DNA from: DASSJT01 sp963715025
Lineage (GTDB): Bacteria > Actinomycetota > Actinomycetes > Actinomycetales > Dermatophilaceae
Direction of reading: 5' to 3'
Length of the DNA: 64,000 nucleotides
Assembly: GCA_963715025.1 (NCBI GenBank)
Contig: CAVQQQ010000009.1
Span: forward strand, 868,001-932,000
Under the pieces are notes generated by a model, which was not told where the DNA came from, ran no database searches, and worked only from the letters and a program-made list of their open reading frames with translations. Within the stretch, counting starts at the first letter, position 1. Every line of letters begins with the position of its first letter. This document shows, piece after piece, positions 28,716-37,071 of the stretch. The translations under genes and the position numbers were made by a program.

Positions 28716-30167
28716 GTGCCTACCCACGACCGTGGCATCACCCTCGACGGCACGACGATGACGCTCGAGGACATCTCCCGGGCCGCTGGGGCCGTGGCGG
28801 TCCACCCCCTGCCCGAGGCCCTGGAGCGGGTGCGCCACAACAGCGCCCTGGCCGACGAGGTTGCCCGCCACCAGCCGGTATACGGCCGCTCCACCGGTGT
28901 CGGCGCCAATCGCGACCAGCTGGTGGGGGAGGGCGACCCGGGGCCGGGCCTGCTGAGGTCCCACGCAGTCGGCTGGGGGGACCCGCTACCGGCGCCGGTC
29001 GTCCGAGCGGCCTGCGCGATCCGCGCGAACCAGCTGCTCGTCGGCGGGTCGGGCGCGAGTGCAGAGCTGGTCGAGGCCCTGACCGAACTGGTCGGCGCAC
29101 CCGCGGGGCTGCTGCCCGTGGTGCCCAGACACGGATCGCTGGGCATGGGTGACCTCACGTCTCTGGCCGACGTGGGTTTGGCCCTCACCGGACAGCACCC
29201 GCGCGCCTCAGGAGAAGTCGTATGCCGGGTGCCCCTGACCGGGGCGGATGCTCTCCCCCTCATGTCGTCCAGCGCCTTCACCCTGGCCGAATCTGGTCTG
29301 GCCGCAGCAGAACTGGGCGAGCTGGCTGAGGTCGCCGACATCGTCTGCGGGCTCTCGTGGGCCGTCTTGAGGGGGAGCCCCGAACCAGTGAGCCTCCTGG
29401 CGGCGGCAGCGACACCGCGAGCGGGCGCACAGACCTCGATGGCGATGATCCGCTCCCTGCTCGAGCCGCAGGAGTACGAACCGGCTCACATCCAGGACTT
29501 CTTCGGGCTCCGCGCATGGCCCCAGGTCCACGGACCCCTTCACGACGCCCTGGTGTCGCTCGTGGAGATCATCGAGACGGCCAGCAACACCGCCTCCGAG
29601 AATCCGCTCTTCGCAGAAAGCGGCCGTACCGGAACCGTCATTCACCACGGGGGCTTCCACACGGCATACCTCTCCCTGGCACTGGACCACGTGCTGCTTG
29701 CGATGGCCGGCTCTGCCCAGGCGGTCATGTCGCGGGTGACCCACATGGTGAGCGGGGGCGAGCTGGGCCTGCCGAGGTTCCTGACCGACGGCACGCCAGG
29801 GGCGTCAGGCCTGATGGCCGGCGAGTTCGTGGCCGCCTCGGCCCTCTCGCTCGTGCGACAGCACGCAGCCTCTCCGTCCTCCCTCCAGACCGCCTGGCTG
29901 TCGCAAGGGGTCGAGGACGACGCCGGGTTCGCCAACCTGGGTGCGCTGCGGCTGGGAGGCGCGGTACCGGCATACCGCCGCCTCATGGCCGTGGAGCTGC
30001 TCACGGCCGCGCGTGCCGCCACGCTGGCCCGGACGCGCCTTGCCGGGCACCTGGGTGAGGTGCTGGACGACTGCCTCGACCTGACCGGCGACCTTGGCGA
30101 TCGCGACGTCGGGCCGGACCTCGATGCAGCCGAGGCGAAGCTCGGACGGCTCGCGGAGCTGGTCTAG
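28716..30167 (+). CDS. aromatic amino acid ammonia-lyase homologue lacking the MIO motif
   Basis: A 483-residue member of the HAL/PAL superfamily, as shown by VYGRSTGVGANRD (the catalytic Tyr loop), the helix-rich body, QDFFGLRAWPQVHG (equivalent to QDxYSLRCxPQVxG) and TASENPLF. The Ala-Ser-Gly that cyclises to the MIO electrophile is missing: residues 140-147 read GSLGMGDL where lyases have GSxGASGDL, one residue shorter. The LNGTQ block is replaced by LMSSSA and the Tyr of QDxY by Phe. It therefore probably cannot act as a standard ammonia-lyase. It is transcribed away from the betaine operon, and its stop overlaps the convergent hydrolase stop. Confidence 0.8.
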   Translation: MPTHDRGITLDGTTMTLEDISRAAGAVAVHPLPEALERVRHNSALADEVARHQPVYGRSTGVGANRDQLVGEGDPGPGLLRSHAVGWGDPLPAPVVRAACAIRANQLLVGGSGASAELVEALTELVGAPAGLLPVVPRHGSLGMGDLTSLADVGLALTGQHPRASGEVVCRVPLTGADALPLMSSSAFTLAESGLAAAELGELAEVADIVCGLSWAVLRGSPEPVSLLAAAATPRAGAQTSMAMIRSLLEPQEYEPAHIQDFFGLRAWPQVHGPLHDALVSLVEIIETASNTASENPLFAESGRTGTVIHHGGFHTAYLSLALDHVLLAMAGSAQAVMSRVTHMVSGGELGLPRFLTDGTPGASGLMAGEFVAASALSLVRQHAASPSSLQTAWLSQGVEDDAGFANLGALRLGGAVPAYRRLMAVELLTAARAATLARTRLAGHLGEVLDDCLDLTGDLGDRDVGPDLDAAEAKLGRLAELV

Positions 30168-30940
30168 GCGCAGTTCGTGGCGTCGGGCTCCCGGGACTCG
30201 GTGCCCTCCTCGCTGCCGGGATCCAGGTGAGGGCCGGCGTGATCGTCAATGCGGGGGTCCTGGCCGATGGGAGTGTCCTGGTCGATGCGAGCGTCCGCGC
30301 CTGCGGGTGCCACCGGGGGGCCGACGAGACTGTCCACGACGAAGGCAGCCGCCTCGCGGTGCCACAGGCGAGCGAAACGCAGCAGGGAATGGCCCTCGCC
30401 GAGGACCGGACGCCACGTGACGTCAACGCCGAGGGTGCCGAGCTCGCGGGCCATCCAGCGCGTGGCCTTCAGCGAGGTGATGCGGTCGCGGGTGCCGTGC
30501 ATCAGGAGCGCGCGGAGGCCCGGCCCGCCGCTGGGCCGGTCGCCGCGGGCGACCCATGGGGCCAGACCCACGACCACGGTCACGTCGGGCTCGCCGGCCA
30601 GGTGGAGGGCGGTTCGGCCGCCCATCGAGTGGCCCAGGAGGCCCAGGGGTATGCCGGGATACCGGCTGCGAATCTCTGCGAGGGCTTCGCGGGCGTCGGC
30701 CACCGGGCTGGCCTCGTCGCCGTTCCAGCCTCGCACCGAATGCAGCAGCCGCCCGACGGCGACCTGCCCCTTGCCGCGGGTGGCGATGGCGCGGGCGAAG
30801 GGCACCATCCGCAGAGCGGCAGTCTGGCGCCAGCTCCCCCTGCGATGGCTCCGCTCCTGGCCGCCGTGCAGCACCAGCACCGCGGCCGCGGGATGCTCCG
30901 GCTCGGAGGTCCACGTCAGCTGCCAGGTGCCCGTGCTCAA
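30164..30940 (-). CDS. alpha/beta hydrolase
   Basis: A 258-residue serine hydrolase with nucleophile elbow GLLGHSMGG, oxyanion region VLVLHGGQ, acid in MHGTRDRIT and His in LGEGHSLL. The tail after residue 205 is low complexity and rich in Asp and Pro. A TTG at 30940 is chosen as start because it overlaps the cutA stop (TTGA), giving coupling, and the family sequence begins there. The 3' end overlaps the convergent lyase-like gene by four bases (CTAG). Substrate unknown. Confidence 0.75.
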   Translation of the reverse strand: MSTGTWQLTWTSEPEHPAAAVLVLHGGQERSHRRGSWRQTAALRMVPFARAIATRGKGQVAVGRLLHSVRGWNGDEASPVADAREALAEIRSRYPGIPLGLLGHSMGGRTALHLAGEPDVTVVVGLAPWVARGDRPSGGPGLRALLMHGTRDRITSLKATRWMARELGTLGVDVTWRPVLGEGHSLLRFARLWHREAAAFVVDSLVGPPVAPAGADARIDQDTPIGQDPRIDDHAGPHLDPGSEEGTESREPDATNCA

Positions 30941-31302
30941 CGTTCGGCCTCCTCCGGCGATGGCTCGTCCTCGAAGTCGAGAGCAACGCTGTCGGCGAGC
31001 CACACGGCATACGCCGCACTGGAGTGGGTGATCGGGACGGCGACGATCTCGGGGGTGTCGTAGGGGTGTTCGCCGCCGACGCGCTCGCAGATGGCCTCGA
31101 ATCGGCCCGCGGTGGTCTTGGCGAGGATCAGGTGCTCGCGGGCCTGCTCGACTTCGCCCTTCCAGTGGTAGAGCGAGGTCATCTGCGGCAGCACCTGCGC
31201 GCAGGCGACCAGGCGTTTGTCGACCAGCCCCCGGGCGATCGACTCCGCAGTCTCCTGGTCGGGAGCGGCGATGCGGACTTCGATGAGCTCGAGCGCGGAC
31301 AT
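30937..31302 (-). CDS. cutA: divalent-cation tolerance protein CutA
   Basis: A 121-residue trimeric ferredoxin-fold protein. Characteristic blocks are LVDKRLVACAQVLPQMTSLYHWKG and GEHPYDTPEIVAVPI. Linked to copper tolerance in E. coli, though the role is unclear in most bacteria. It lies one base after the dcd stop (TGACATG) and overlaps the hydrolase start, forming a tight dcd-cutA-hydrolase operon. Confidence 0.93.
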   Translation of the reverse strand: MSALELIEVRIAAPDQETAESIARGLVDKRLVACAQVLPQMTSLYHWKGEVEQAREHLILAKTTAGRFEAICERVGGEHPYDTPEIVAVPITHSSAAYAVWLADSVALDFEDEPSPEEAER

Positions 31303-31303
31303 G

Positions 31304-31879
31304 TCACACCTCGGTGCGGTGGAAGTTCTGGAACGAGCGGCTCGCCGTGGGGCCGCGCTGGCCCTGGTAGTGGGAGCCGTACTTGGCCGAGCCGTAGGGG
31401 TTCTCGGAGGGGCTGCTGAGCCGGAAGAAGGCCAGCTGGCCGATCTTCATGCCGGGCCAGAGGATGATCGGCAGGGTTGCGACGTTGCTCAGCTCGAGGG
31501 TGACGTGGCCGGAGAAGCCGGGGTCGACGAAGCCCGCGGTGGCATGGGTCATGAGACCGAGCCGGCCGAGGGACGACTTGCCCTCGACGCGGGCGGCAAG
31601 GTCGTCGGGGAGGGTGACCGCCTCGAGGGTCGAGCCGAGCACGAACTCGCCCGGGTGCAGCACGAAGCCCTCGCTGGGCTCGACCTGGACGAGGTGGGTG
31701 AGATCCGGCTGGTCCAGCGCAGGGTCGATGACCGGGTACTTGTGGTTGTCGAACAGCCGGAAGTACTTGTCGAGGCGCACGTCGACGCTCGACGGCTGGA
31801 TCATGGCCGCGTCCCAGGGGTCGAGCTGGACGCGCCCGATCTCGATCTCGGCCCTGATGTCGCGGTCGGAGAGCAGCAC
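31304..31879 (-). CDS. dcd: dCTP deaminase
   Basis: A 191-residue trimeric enzyme converting dCTP toward dUMP precursors for thymidylate synthesis. MLLSDRDIRAEI start (GTG 31879), AAMIQPSSVDVRLD, VEGKSSLGRLGL and the catalytic Glu in HVTLELSN are all present. The HATAGFVDPGFSGH stretch follows the Mycobacterium-type bifunctional dCTP deaminase/dUTPase (HSTAGF) rather than the E. coli monofunctional HxTAHR, so direct dUMP formation is plausible. A longer reading frame upstream has no family similarity. First gene of the dcd-cutA operon. Confidence 0.93.
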   Translation of the reverse strand: MLLSDRDIRAEIEIGRVQLDPWDAAMIQPSSVDVRLDKYFRLFDNHKYPVIDPALDQPDLTHLVQVEPSEGFVLHPGEFVLGSTLEAVTLPDDLAARVEGKSSLGRLGLMTHATAGFVDPGFSGHVTLELSNVATLPIILWPGMKIGQLAFFRLSSPSENPYGSAKYGSHYQGQRGPTASRSFQNFHRTEV

Positions 31880-32220
31880 GGGCTCAAAATACCCGCCGGG
31901 TGGCATCGGCAGGGGCCGCGGGGGCGGCATCTGCGCGGGGGCGGCCGGCGTGGAGTCCGAGCGGTCACTGCCGCTCTGCCCAAGCAGGCAGACCACCGCC
32001 GGAATGCCGGCCTGCATTCGGGCACGATTGGATGCACGCGGTCCACCACGTCAGAGATCGCGGCAGGATCGGCGCCGCGGTGCACGACGCCTCCTCAGGC
32101 AGATGGCTTTCCCGGCAGGGAAGGCAGGGGCAGCGAGCCAGTCAGTGCGGCGCCGGGCATGGCGGGAGGTGGGCTAGACTTCCTCGCGCGCTGCCGCGGT
32201 GAGAGCTGACGGCGGCGTAT
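31880..32220. other. 341-base gap between dcd and tRNA-Gly
   Basis: No gene seen. It should hold the dcd promoter on the reverse strand and the tRNA promoter on the forward strand; a TAGACT (32175-32180) about 40 bases before the tRNA is a possible -10. A copy of the GTATGCCG word overlaps the 5' end of the tRNA. Confidence 0.5.
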
Positions 32221-32291
32221 GCCGGTGTAGCTCAATGGCAGAGCGCCAGCTTCCCAAGCTGGACACGCGGGTTCGATTCCCGTCACCGGCT
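32221..32291 (+). tRNA. tRNA-Gly (anticodon CCC)
   Basis: Acceptor GCCGGTG pairs with CACCGGC. The D-arm holds AGCTCAATGG. The anticodon stem CCAGC/GCTGG encloses TTCCCAA, giving anticodon CCC, and the T-loop is GGTTCGATTCC. CCA is not encoded. It is the apparent integration site for the island that follows. Confidence 0.95.
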
Positions 32292-32294
32292 CCG
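32250..32294 (+). repeat. left attachment-site repeat (tRNA-Gly 3' half)
   Basis: Bases from the anticodon loop to just past the tRNA 3' end. They recur with five mismatches at 37440-37484, the pattern left by tyrosine-recombinase integration into a tRNA gene. Confidence 0.7.
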
Positions 32295-32402
32295 CACCAA
32301 AGCCGCAGGTGAGAGGCCTGCCAGGTGAGCGTTCTCCGGTCCTCAGCACCAAACCCTTGGTGTCGCGAGCAACATCTGAGCAACAGTCGCGTTCGCAAGC
32401 CC

Positions 32403-32864
32403 TCAATTCGGAAGCCACCGCTCCGACCGGACGAGCTCGTCCAAGCGATCGGCAAGCTGCTTCGAGCGAGCGTCAGTGGCGTGCTGATAGATCATCGCGG
32501 CGCGCACGGTCGAGTGCCCCATCCGCTGCATCAGCTCGCGCGTCGATGCGCCGGTTTGCGCCGCCAGGTGGTTGCCGGTGTGCCGCAGATCGTGGAACCG
32601 GAACCCATCTGGGAGGCCGACTGACTTGACGGCCTCCTTCCACCTGACGTTCGCACGCCAGTTCCCTCGGCGAGGCACACGGCCTCGCTCTCCGGTGAAG
32701 ACGGGAGCGTCGGGATCCTCTGGCAGCCCGCGCACGTGCTCGCACAATTCCCGGACGAGCACCGAAGGTATGGCGACGGTCCTGGTCCGGTTGTTCTTCG
32801 GCATAGACACCTCAAGACGGGCCCGTTCCGGGCCCTCGCCGCGCGGGCGCACGCCGCAGCCCAA
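32403..32864 (-). pseudogene. tyrosine recombinase (phage-type integrase), C-terminal part only
   Basis: About 150 residues. The catalytic C-terminal half is preserved: FRFHDLRHTGNHLAA has the His-x-x-Arg pair, LMQRMGHST the second His, and AAMIYQHATDA the nucleophilic Tyr. The N-terminal core-binding domain and the first catalytic Arg region are absent, replaced by Arg/Gly-rich sequence without similarity. It probably mediated insertion into the adjacent tRNA-Gly and was later truncated. Confidence 0.8.
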
Positions 32865-33050
32865 GGACGGGCGTCACGACGAGCAAATGCCATGGCTCCG
32901 GCCTAGCGACGGCGACTTCGGCCGGCACGGGTGCGGCGGATGGCTGTTTGAGATCGAACTCCCTCGGTGACGCGCAACACCCGGGTCATGACGTCGCGTT
33001 GGTAGGTGTAGAAGTCGAGGAGGGCGTGGCTGTCCTGGTCGCCAGGAGCC

Positions 33051-34019
33051 TCAGGTGTTGGCGAGATGGCTGGCCCGCACGGTCATGAGTAGGTCGCGGA
33101 ACTTGGCGGGCTCGTCATATTGGGGTGTGTGCGCCGATTTTTCGAACCACACCAGTTGTTTGCTGGGTGCGGTCAGGGAGTCGTAGAACCGCTGTGCGGG
33201 TTCGGCGGGTGCGACCTGGTCGAGGCGGCCCTGTGCGATGACGATGGGCACGTCAAGGCGGGGCATGGTGCGAACCAGGTCCGTGCTGGCGAGTTCGGGC
33301 AGCAGCGCGGCCGGTGTCGCGGTGACGCCTCGAACGGCGCGGATGACGTCTGTGACTGAGTAGTCCGGCGAGCGGAGCAGGCTGCCGACCAGCGCGCGCA
33401 GCACGGTGCCGAAGGTGGCGTGGGCGGTGACGCCGCCGAAGTTGGCGGCCCAGCGGGCCCGGGTGGAAAACCGCTTCGCGTCCAGGTGCGGGGGCGGGCC
33501 GATCTTTTCCAGCTGCCGGATCGCGCGCCGGTTGGCCCGCCGGCGGGCAGTGTTGAGGACGAAGTCGTAGGTGTGGTTCTCGGCGAAGGGAATGTCGATG
33601 TCCATGCCGGTTGCCACCAGTGCCGCTACGAGGTCCGGGCGGCGCACAGCGGCCTGGGCGGCGAAGGTCGCGCCGAAGGAGAACCCGGCGACGAAGGACT
33701 TGCCACCAAAACGGTCGCGAAGCAGTTCCAGCATTGACACCGTGTCGTCGACCATCCGCGCCGCGCCGATTTCGATCTTATTCGAGCTCTTGCGCAACGG
33801 AGGCGATGACAGGCCGGTGCCCCGCTGGTCCCAGTAGACGACGGTGAAGTCCTTCTCCAGCCCCAATAGCCGCTCGAAGCCGCGCGCTTCGTTGATGATC
33901 GGCAGCCCCGGACCCTGCTGCATGAGTAGCAGCACCGGGTTGGACACGTTTGTCCCGCGAACACGGATCCACTGTGTGATGCCGCCGATCTGAACGGCCT
34001 CAAGCGTGTCGATTTCCAT
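33051..34019 (-). CDS. alpha/beta hydrolase, prolyl-aminopeptidase-like
   Basis: A 322-residue hydrolase. LLLMQQGPGLP carries the oxyanion HGGPG-like turn (here QQGPG), VVYWDQRGTGLS is the typical proline-iminopeptidase strand, and the nucleophile elbow is VAGFSFGA. The acid and base lie in IAQGRLDQVAP and EKSAHTPQYDEP. The His-to-Gln change in the HGGPG motif is unusual. Last gene of the island operon, 16 bases after the lactonase remnant. Substrate unknown; cleavage of an amide or ester made available by its neighbours is possible. Confidence 0.78.
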   Translation of the reverse strand: MEIDTLEAVQIGGITQWIRVRGTNVSNPVLLLMQQGPGLPIINEARGFERLLGLEKDFTVVYWDQRGTGLSSPPLRKSSNKIEIGAARMVDDTVSMLELLRDRFGGKSFVAGFSFGATFAAQAAVRRPDLVAALVATGMDIDIPFAENHTYDFVLNTARRRANRRAIRQLEKIGPPPHLDAKRFSTRARWAANFGGVTAHATFGTVLRALVGSLLRSPDYSVTDVIRAVRGVTATPAALLPELASTDLVRTMPRLDVPIVIAQGRLDQVAPAEPAQRFYDSLTAPSKQLVWFEKSAHTPQYDEPAKFRDLLMTVRASHLANT

Positions 34020-34035
34020 CCCTGCTCCTCAGTTT

Positions 34036-34961
34036 TCATGCACTCGGTTGCTTGTCGGGTGACGCCGGCGACGACGCTCCGCCCCAGGACGATGCGGACA
34101 GGCGCGTGCCGGCCGCCAGGTCGTGTGCTGGGAGGATCGCTAGATCTGGATGCCTGCTCCGCAGCCTGTTGATGGTGCGCGTTGATTCGCGCAGTAGCGC
34201 ACGCTCGCCCTGGCCGGACAGGTACCCGTCCTGCATAAGGTGCACGTCAAAGGTCGTGTCACCGACCACAAGCAGCGGCGTCGCGCCGGGCTGGCGCACC
34301 AGCATGGACAGCGAGCCGGGGGTGTGGCCCGGAGTGGGCAGCAGCACCAGGCTGCCTTCGCCGAACAGGTCGTGTGCGGTGGTGAACCGGGCCAGGTCAG
34401 GGTCGGTCGTCGGCTGCGGCGTCACCGGCCGCCAGCGCAGGCCGGGCAGGTCGATGTGCTCGCGAAGCAGGCCGCGTGCCTCGGGGCGCCGCTCGTCGAG
34501 GGTCTGCCACTCTCGCTGGTCGAGCACGACCTCGGCGTGGCCGAGTTCGGGCAGACCGCCGATGTGATCCGTGTGCAGGTGTGAGACCACGACGGTGTGC
34601 ACGTCGGCTATGTCGTGGCCGATGGCGGCCAACCGGGCGGTCAAGGTCTGGTGGGGGTCGATGTCGAACCGGGCCAGCCGCCGGTATATCAGGCCGGTGA
34701 GGCCGGACCGCGGGGAGTATCCCGGGTCGGCGACCGAGGCGCGGTCCTGCCCGGTGTCGAACAGGACGAGACCGTCCGGCCGTTCGATCACGTCCAGCTT
34801 GATCGGCCGCGGGCCGGTCCAGCGGCGCGTCGTCATCAGCCACCACTGGGCAGGTGTCCGTTGGACCACACGTGCTGCGGCCGGATGTCCACCGTCCCGG
34901 TGCTGACCAGCGAGACTGTCCGGATCGGGTTGTTCGTGCTGTGCGATTCGGTGTTTGTCAT
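34036..34961 (-). pseudogene. metallo-beta-lactamase-fold lactonase, AHL-lactonase-like, one frameshift
   Basis: Starting at ATG 34961 the frame gives SLVSTGTVDIRPQHVWSNG, then ends at a stop; a change of frame near 34860 continues as PAQWWLMTTRRWTGPRPIK. The body then has LDVIERPDGLVLFDTGQD, the metal motif HLHTDHIGG, DQREWQ, PTPGHTPGSLSML and VVGDTTFD. These are the ligands and order of AiiA/AttM-type N-acyl-homoserine lactonases. With the shift the N-terminal strand is lost, unless an alternative GTG at 34869 makes a shortened 277-residue protein. It starts one base after the TetR stop. Activity on homoserine lactones is inference. Confidence 0.7.
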
Positions 34962-34962
34962 T

Positions 34963-35544
34963 TCACACCCGTTCATTTCTCAGGGCGGCGATGGCGGCGT
35001 CTTCGATCACCTGGTCGTGCTTCGTCTCGCCGATCAGGACCATTGCGCCGGGCGCGGCGAGGTTGGCGAGGAAGATCGGCTGCAGCATGCAGCCCAGGAA
35101 GATGGCGGCGAGGAGGTTGGGCTGGCCGGCTCGCAACTCCTGCCTGTGCTGCCCGGCCACGATGACGTGTTCGAGGATCTCGATCGGGTATCTGGTGCCG
35201 GCGGGCAGGTTCGGCAGGAGCGCGGGCGTGCGCAGCAGGGCGAAGGTGAAGGCCGCCGGGTCGGCCCGGTAGACGGCGAGTGTGGTTCGGACCGCGCGGC
35301 GCAGCCGCTCCTCGGTGGTGCCGGCCGAGGTGGCTTCATCCATCTGTGCCGCGAAGCCGGCGAAGTGGTGGGTGAACAGCTCCTGCGCCAGCGCCTGCAT
35401 CGACGGGTAGTGCCGGTACAGGGCGGCTTCGGACACGCCGGCCCGGTCGGCGACGTGGCGCACCCGCGTGGCGTCGTAGCCCAGCTCGGCGAAGCACTCC
35501 AGTGCCGCCTGGCGGATCTTGTGTTTCTGGCTAGGCCGCGGCAA
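34963..35544 (-). CDS. TetR-family regulator of the island operon
   Basis: A 193-residue repressor. Residues 8-52 form the helix-turn-helix (RQAALECFAELGYDATRVRHVADRAGVSEAALYRHYPS); the rest is a ligand-binding helical domain. It starts at TTG 35544, 14 bases inside the preceding gene, and its stop touches the lactonase start (TGAAATG). It most likely binds the palindrome at 36558-36573 and so controls its own operon. Confidence 0.85.
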   Translation of the reverse strand: MPRPSQKHKIRQAALECFAELGYDATRVRHVADRAGVSEAALYRHYPSMQALAQELFTHHFAGFAAQMDEATSAGTTEERLRRAVRTTLAVYRADPAAFTFALLRTPALLPNLPAGTRYPIEILEHVIVAGQHRQELRAGQPNLLAAIFLGCMLQPIFLANLAAPGAMVLIGETKHDQVIEDAAIAALRNERV

Positions 35545-36565
35545 GGAGCTCGCCGCCTGCTTCGAAGGACAGCTCGGAGCCGAACGCCCGGGCCACCGTG
35601 GTGGCGCCGAGTGGTTCGCTCTGGAGCGTGGCCTCCACCGCGAGGACCGCCGAACGGGCCGTGTACGCGTACCCTTCGCCGGTGCGTACCCACGCCTGCG
35701 CGGTTCGTCCGTCGGCGGCTGTGGCCTGCGCCCAGAGATAGCTGTTGACCGTCGCCGGCGTTTCGGTGGCGGTACTGGACGGTGTGGCTCGTTGAGGCAG
35801 TTTTCCGGCGGCCCACGCCACCACTGGGAGCACCGGCATCGCGAGCTTGGCGGCGACCGGTGGCATCGGGACCGGGAAGGACACCGTGATGTCCGGGATA
35901 CCGGTCGTGTGGCCGGTCACGACGAGGTCGCCGGTAGGTACCGGCACGAGGGTGCGCTCGCCGATCGGTGTGTGCTGTCGACGGGACCCGGCGCCGAGCG
36001 GCCTGCGCACCAGTCGACCACCGTGCCGGATCCGTCCACCGCCGGCCAGCGCCTGCATGGTGCTTGCTCTCGCTCCGGCGCTCGACCCATCGGTGCCGAG
36101 CAGGATGGCCAGGTCGAGCCGGACCGCTCCGGGCACCTGGTCGGCCACGTACCGGGCCAGCCCGTCGCTGGCCACCGTCCCGAAGCCGACCGCCGGCAGT
36201 GCGGTGATGCCGCGCCGGCGGGCCTCATCATCGGCGGCCAGTGTGGCAGCGGCGACGGGGATGTCGTTGGCGATATCCAGGTAGTGCACCCCAGCGTCCA
36301 GGCTGGCCCGCCGCACCGCCGGCGCGGTGGAGCCGAACGGGCCCGCGGCCAGCAGGACCAAGCGGGCGTCGGCGATGAGCCGGGCCATTTCGGTCGCCGG
36401 CCCGGCGACCCAGGTCAGGTCGAGCCGCTCGGCCAAGCTGCGGAGCCGGTTCGGGTCACGGCCGGCCAGCACGGGGCGGTGCCCCCGGGCGACCGCCTGC
36501 TCCGCGATCAGCGTCCCGGTTCGGCCGGTCGCTCCGTACAGGATCCACGGTTTGTTAGTAAACAT
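35531..36565 (-). CDS. saccharopine-dehydrogenase-like NAD(P)-binding oxidoreductase
   Basis: A 344-residue protein with an N-terminal Rossmann fold (WILYGATGRTGTLIAEQAVARGH, AGRDPNRLRSLAERL). It has the general shape of saccharopine dehydrogenase / trans-acting enoyl reductase proteins (DAGVHYLDIANDIPV, LPAVGFGTVASDGLARYVAD). The family includes many uncharacterised reductases. First gene of the island operon; its start codon lies inside a palindrome, consistent with tight repression. Confidence 0.75.
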   Translation of the reverse strand: MFTNKPWILYGATGRTGTLIAEQAVARGHRPVLAGRDPNRLRSLAERLDLTWVAGPATEMARLIADARLVLLAAGPFGSTAPAVRRASLDAGVHYLDIANDIPVAAATLAADDEARRRGITALPAVGFGTVASDGLARYVADQVPGAVRLDLAILLGTDGSSAGARASTMQALAGGGRIRHGGRLVRRPLGAGSRRQHTPIGERTLVPVPTGDLVVTGHTTGIPDITVSFPVPMPPVAAKLAMPVLPVVAWAAGKLPQRATPSSTATETPATVNSYLWAQATAADGRTAQAWVRTGEGYAYTARSAVLAVEATLQSEPLGATTVARAFGSELSFEAGGELLAAA

Positions 36566-36573
36566 ACACTTAC
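36558..36573 (-). promoter_or_regulatory. probable TetR operator overlapping the operon start codon
   Basis: GTAAACATACACTTAC is an imperfect palindrome (GTAARYRTAYRYTTAC). It covers the start codon at 36563-36565 and lies in an AT-rich patch. Its size and symmetry fit a TetR-family dimer site. Confidence 0.55.
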
Positions 36574-36747
36574 GTTAACAGCCGAAGCTGCCGGCCGCAA
36601 GACCCACCCGAGCGACGCCCCCGCCGCTCCGACCCGCAGCGCCTCGTGTCTGGGCAGCAGGACGTGACTAGGGAGATGTTCCAAGATCGCGGGAGCCTGG
36701 TGAACTGCCGCCACAACATCGCCGGAAACGGGCGAAGGGGCCAATGA

Positions 36748-37071
36748 TCACCGCCTCGTACGGCTCGAGAATCGAGCGTTCAGGAGCGGTCTCCACCGCG
36801 CTGCACGGCCCTCGATCTCCTCGAGCGCTTCGTCGGCTGCCTCACTGGCGACCTCGCCCTGACGACGCGCCTCCAACACGACTGTCCGTTCGGCGTCAGC
36901 AGCCTCGGCCAAGATCGAGTTCAATTGCCAACGGCTGGCAGCGGCACCCTCGTCACCATCGAAGGCTTCAAGGGCCCCAAACCACCACTCCCGCTGCTGG
37001 TACAGCATGCCGGCGGCGCGGAGGACGTCGCCTGAGACGATTCCGGACTGGCCATGAGCCAAGCTGGACAC
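36748..37071 (-). CDS. hypothetical helical protein at the island edge
   Basis: A 107-residue reading frame with acceptable codon use, rich in Ala and Glu and predicted helical (AADAERTVVLEARRQGEVASEAADEALEEIEG). No family recognised. Its GTG start at 37071 lies in the 17-base tRNA-like segment, so the 5' end may have been created by integration. It could be a fragment of a larger gene. Confidence 0.35.
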   Translation of the reverse strand: MSSLAHGQSGIVSGDVLRAAGMLYQQREWWFGALEAFDGDEGAAASRWQLNSILAEAADAERTVVLEARRQGEVASEAADEALEEIEGRAARWRPLLNARFSSRTRR

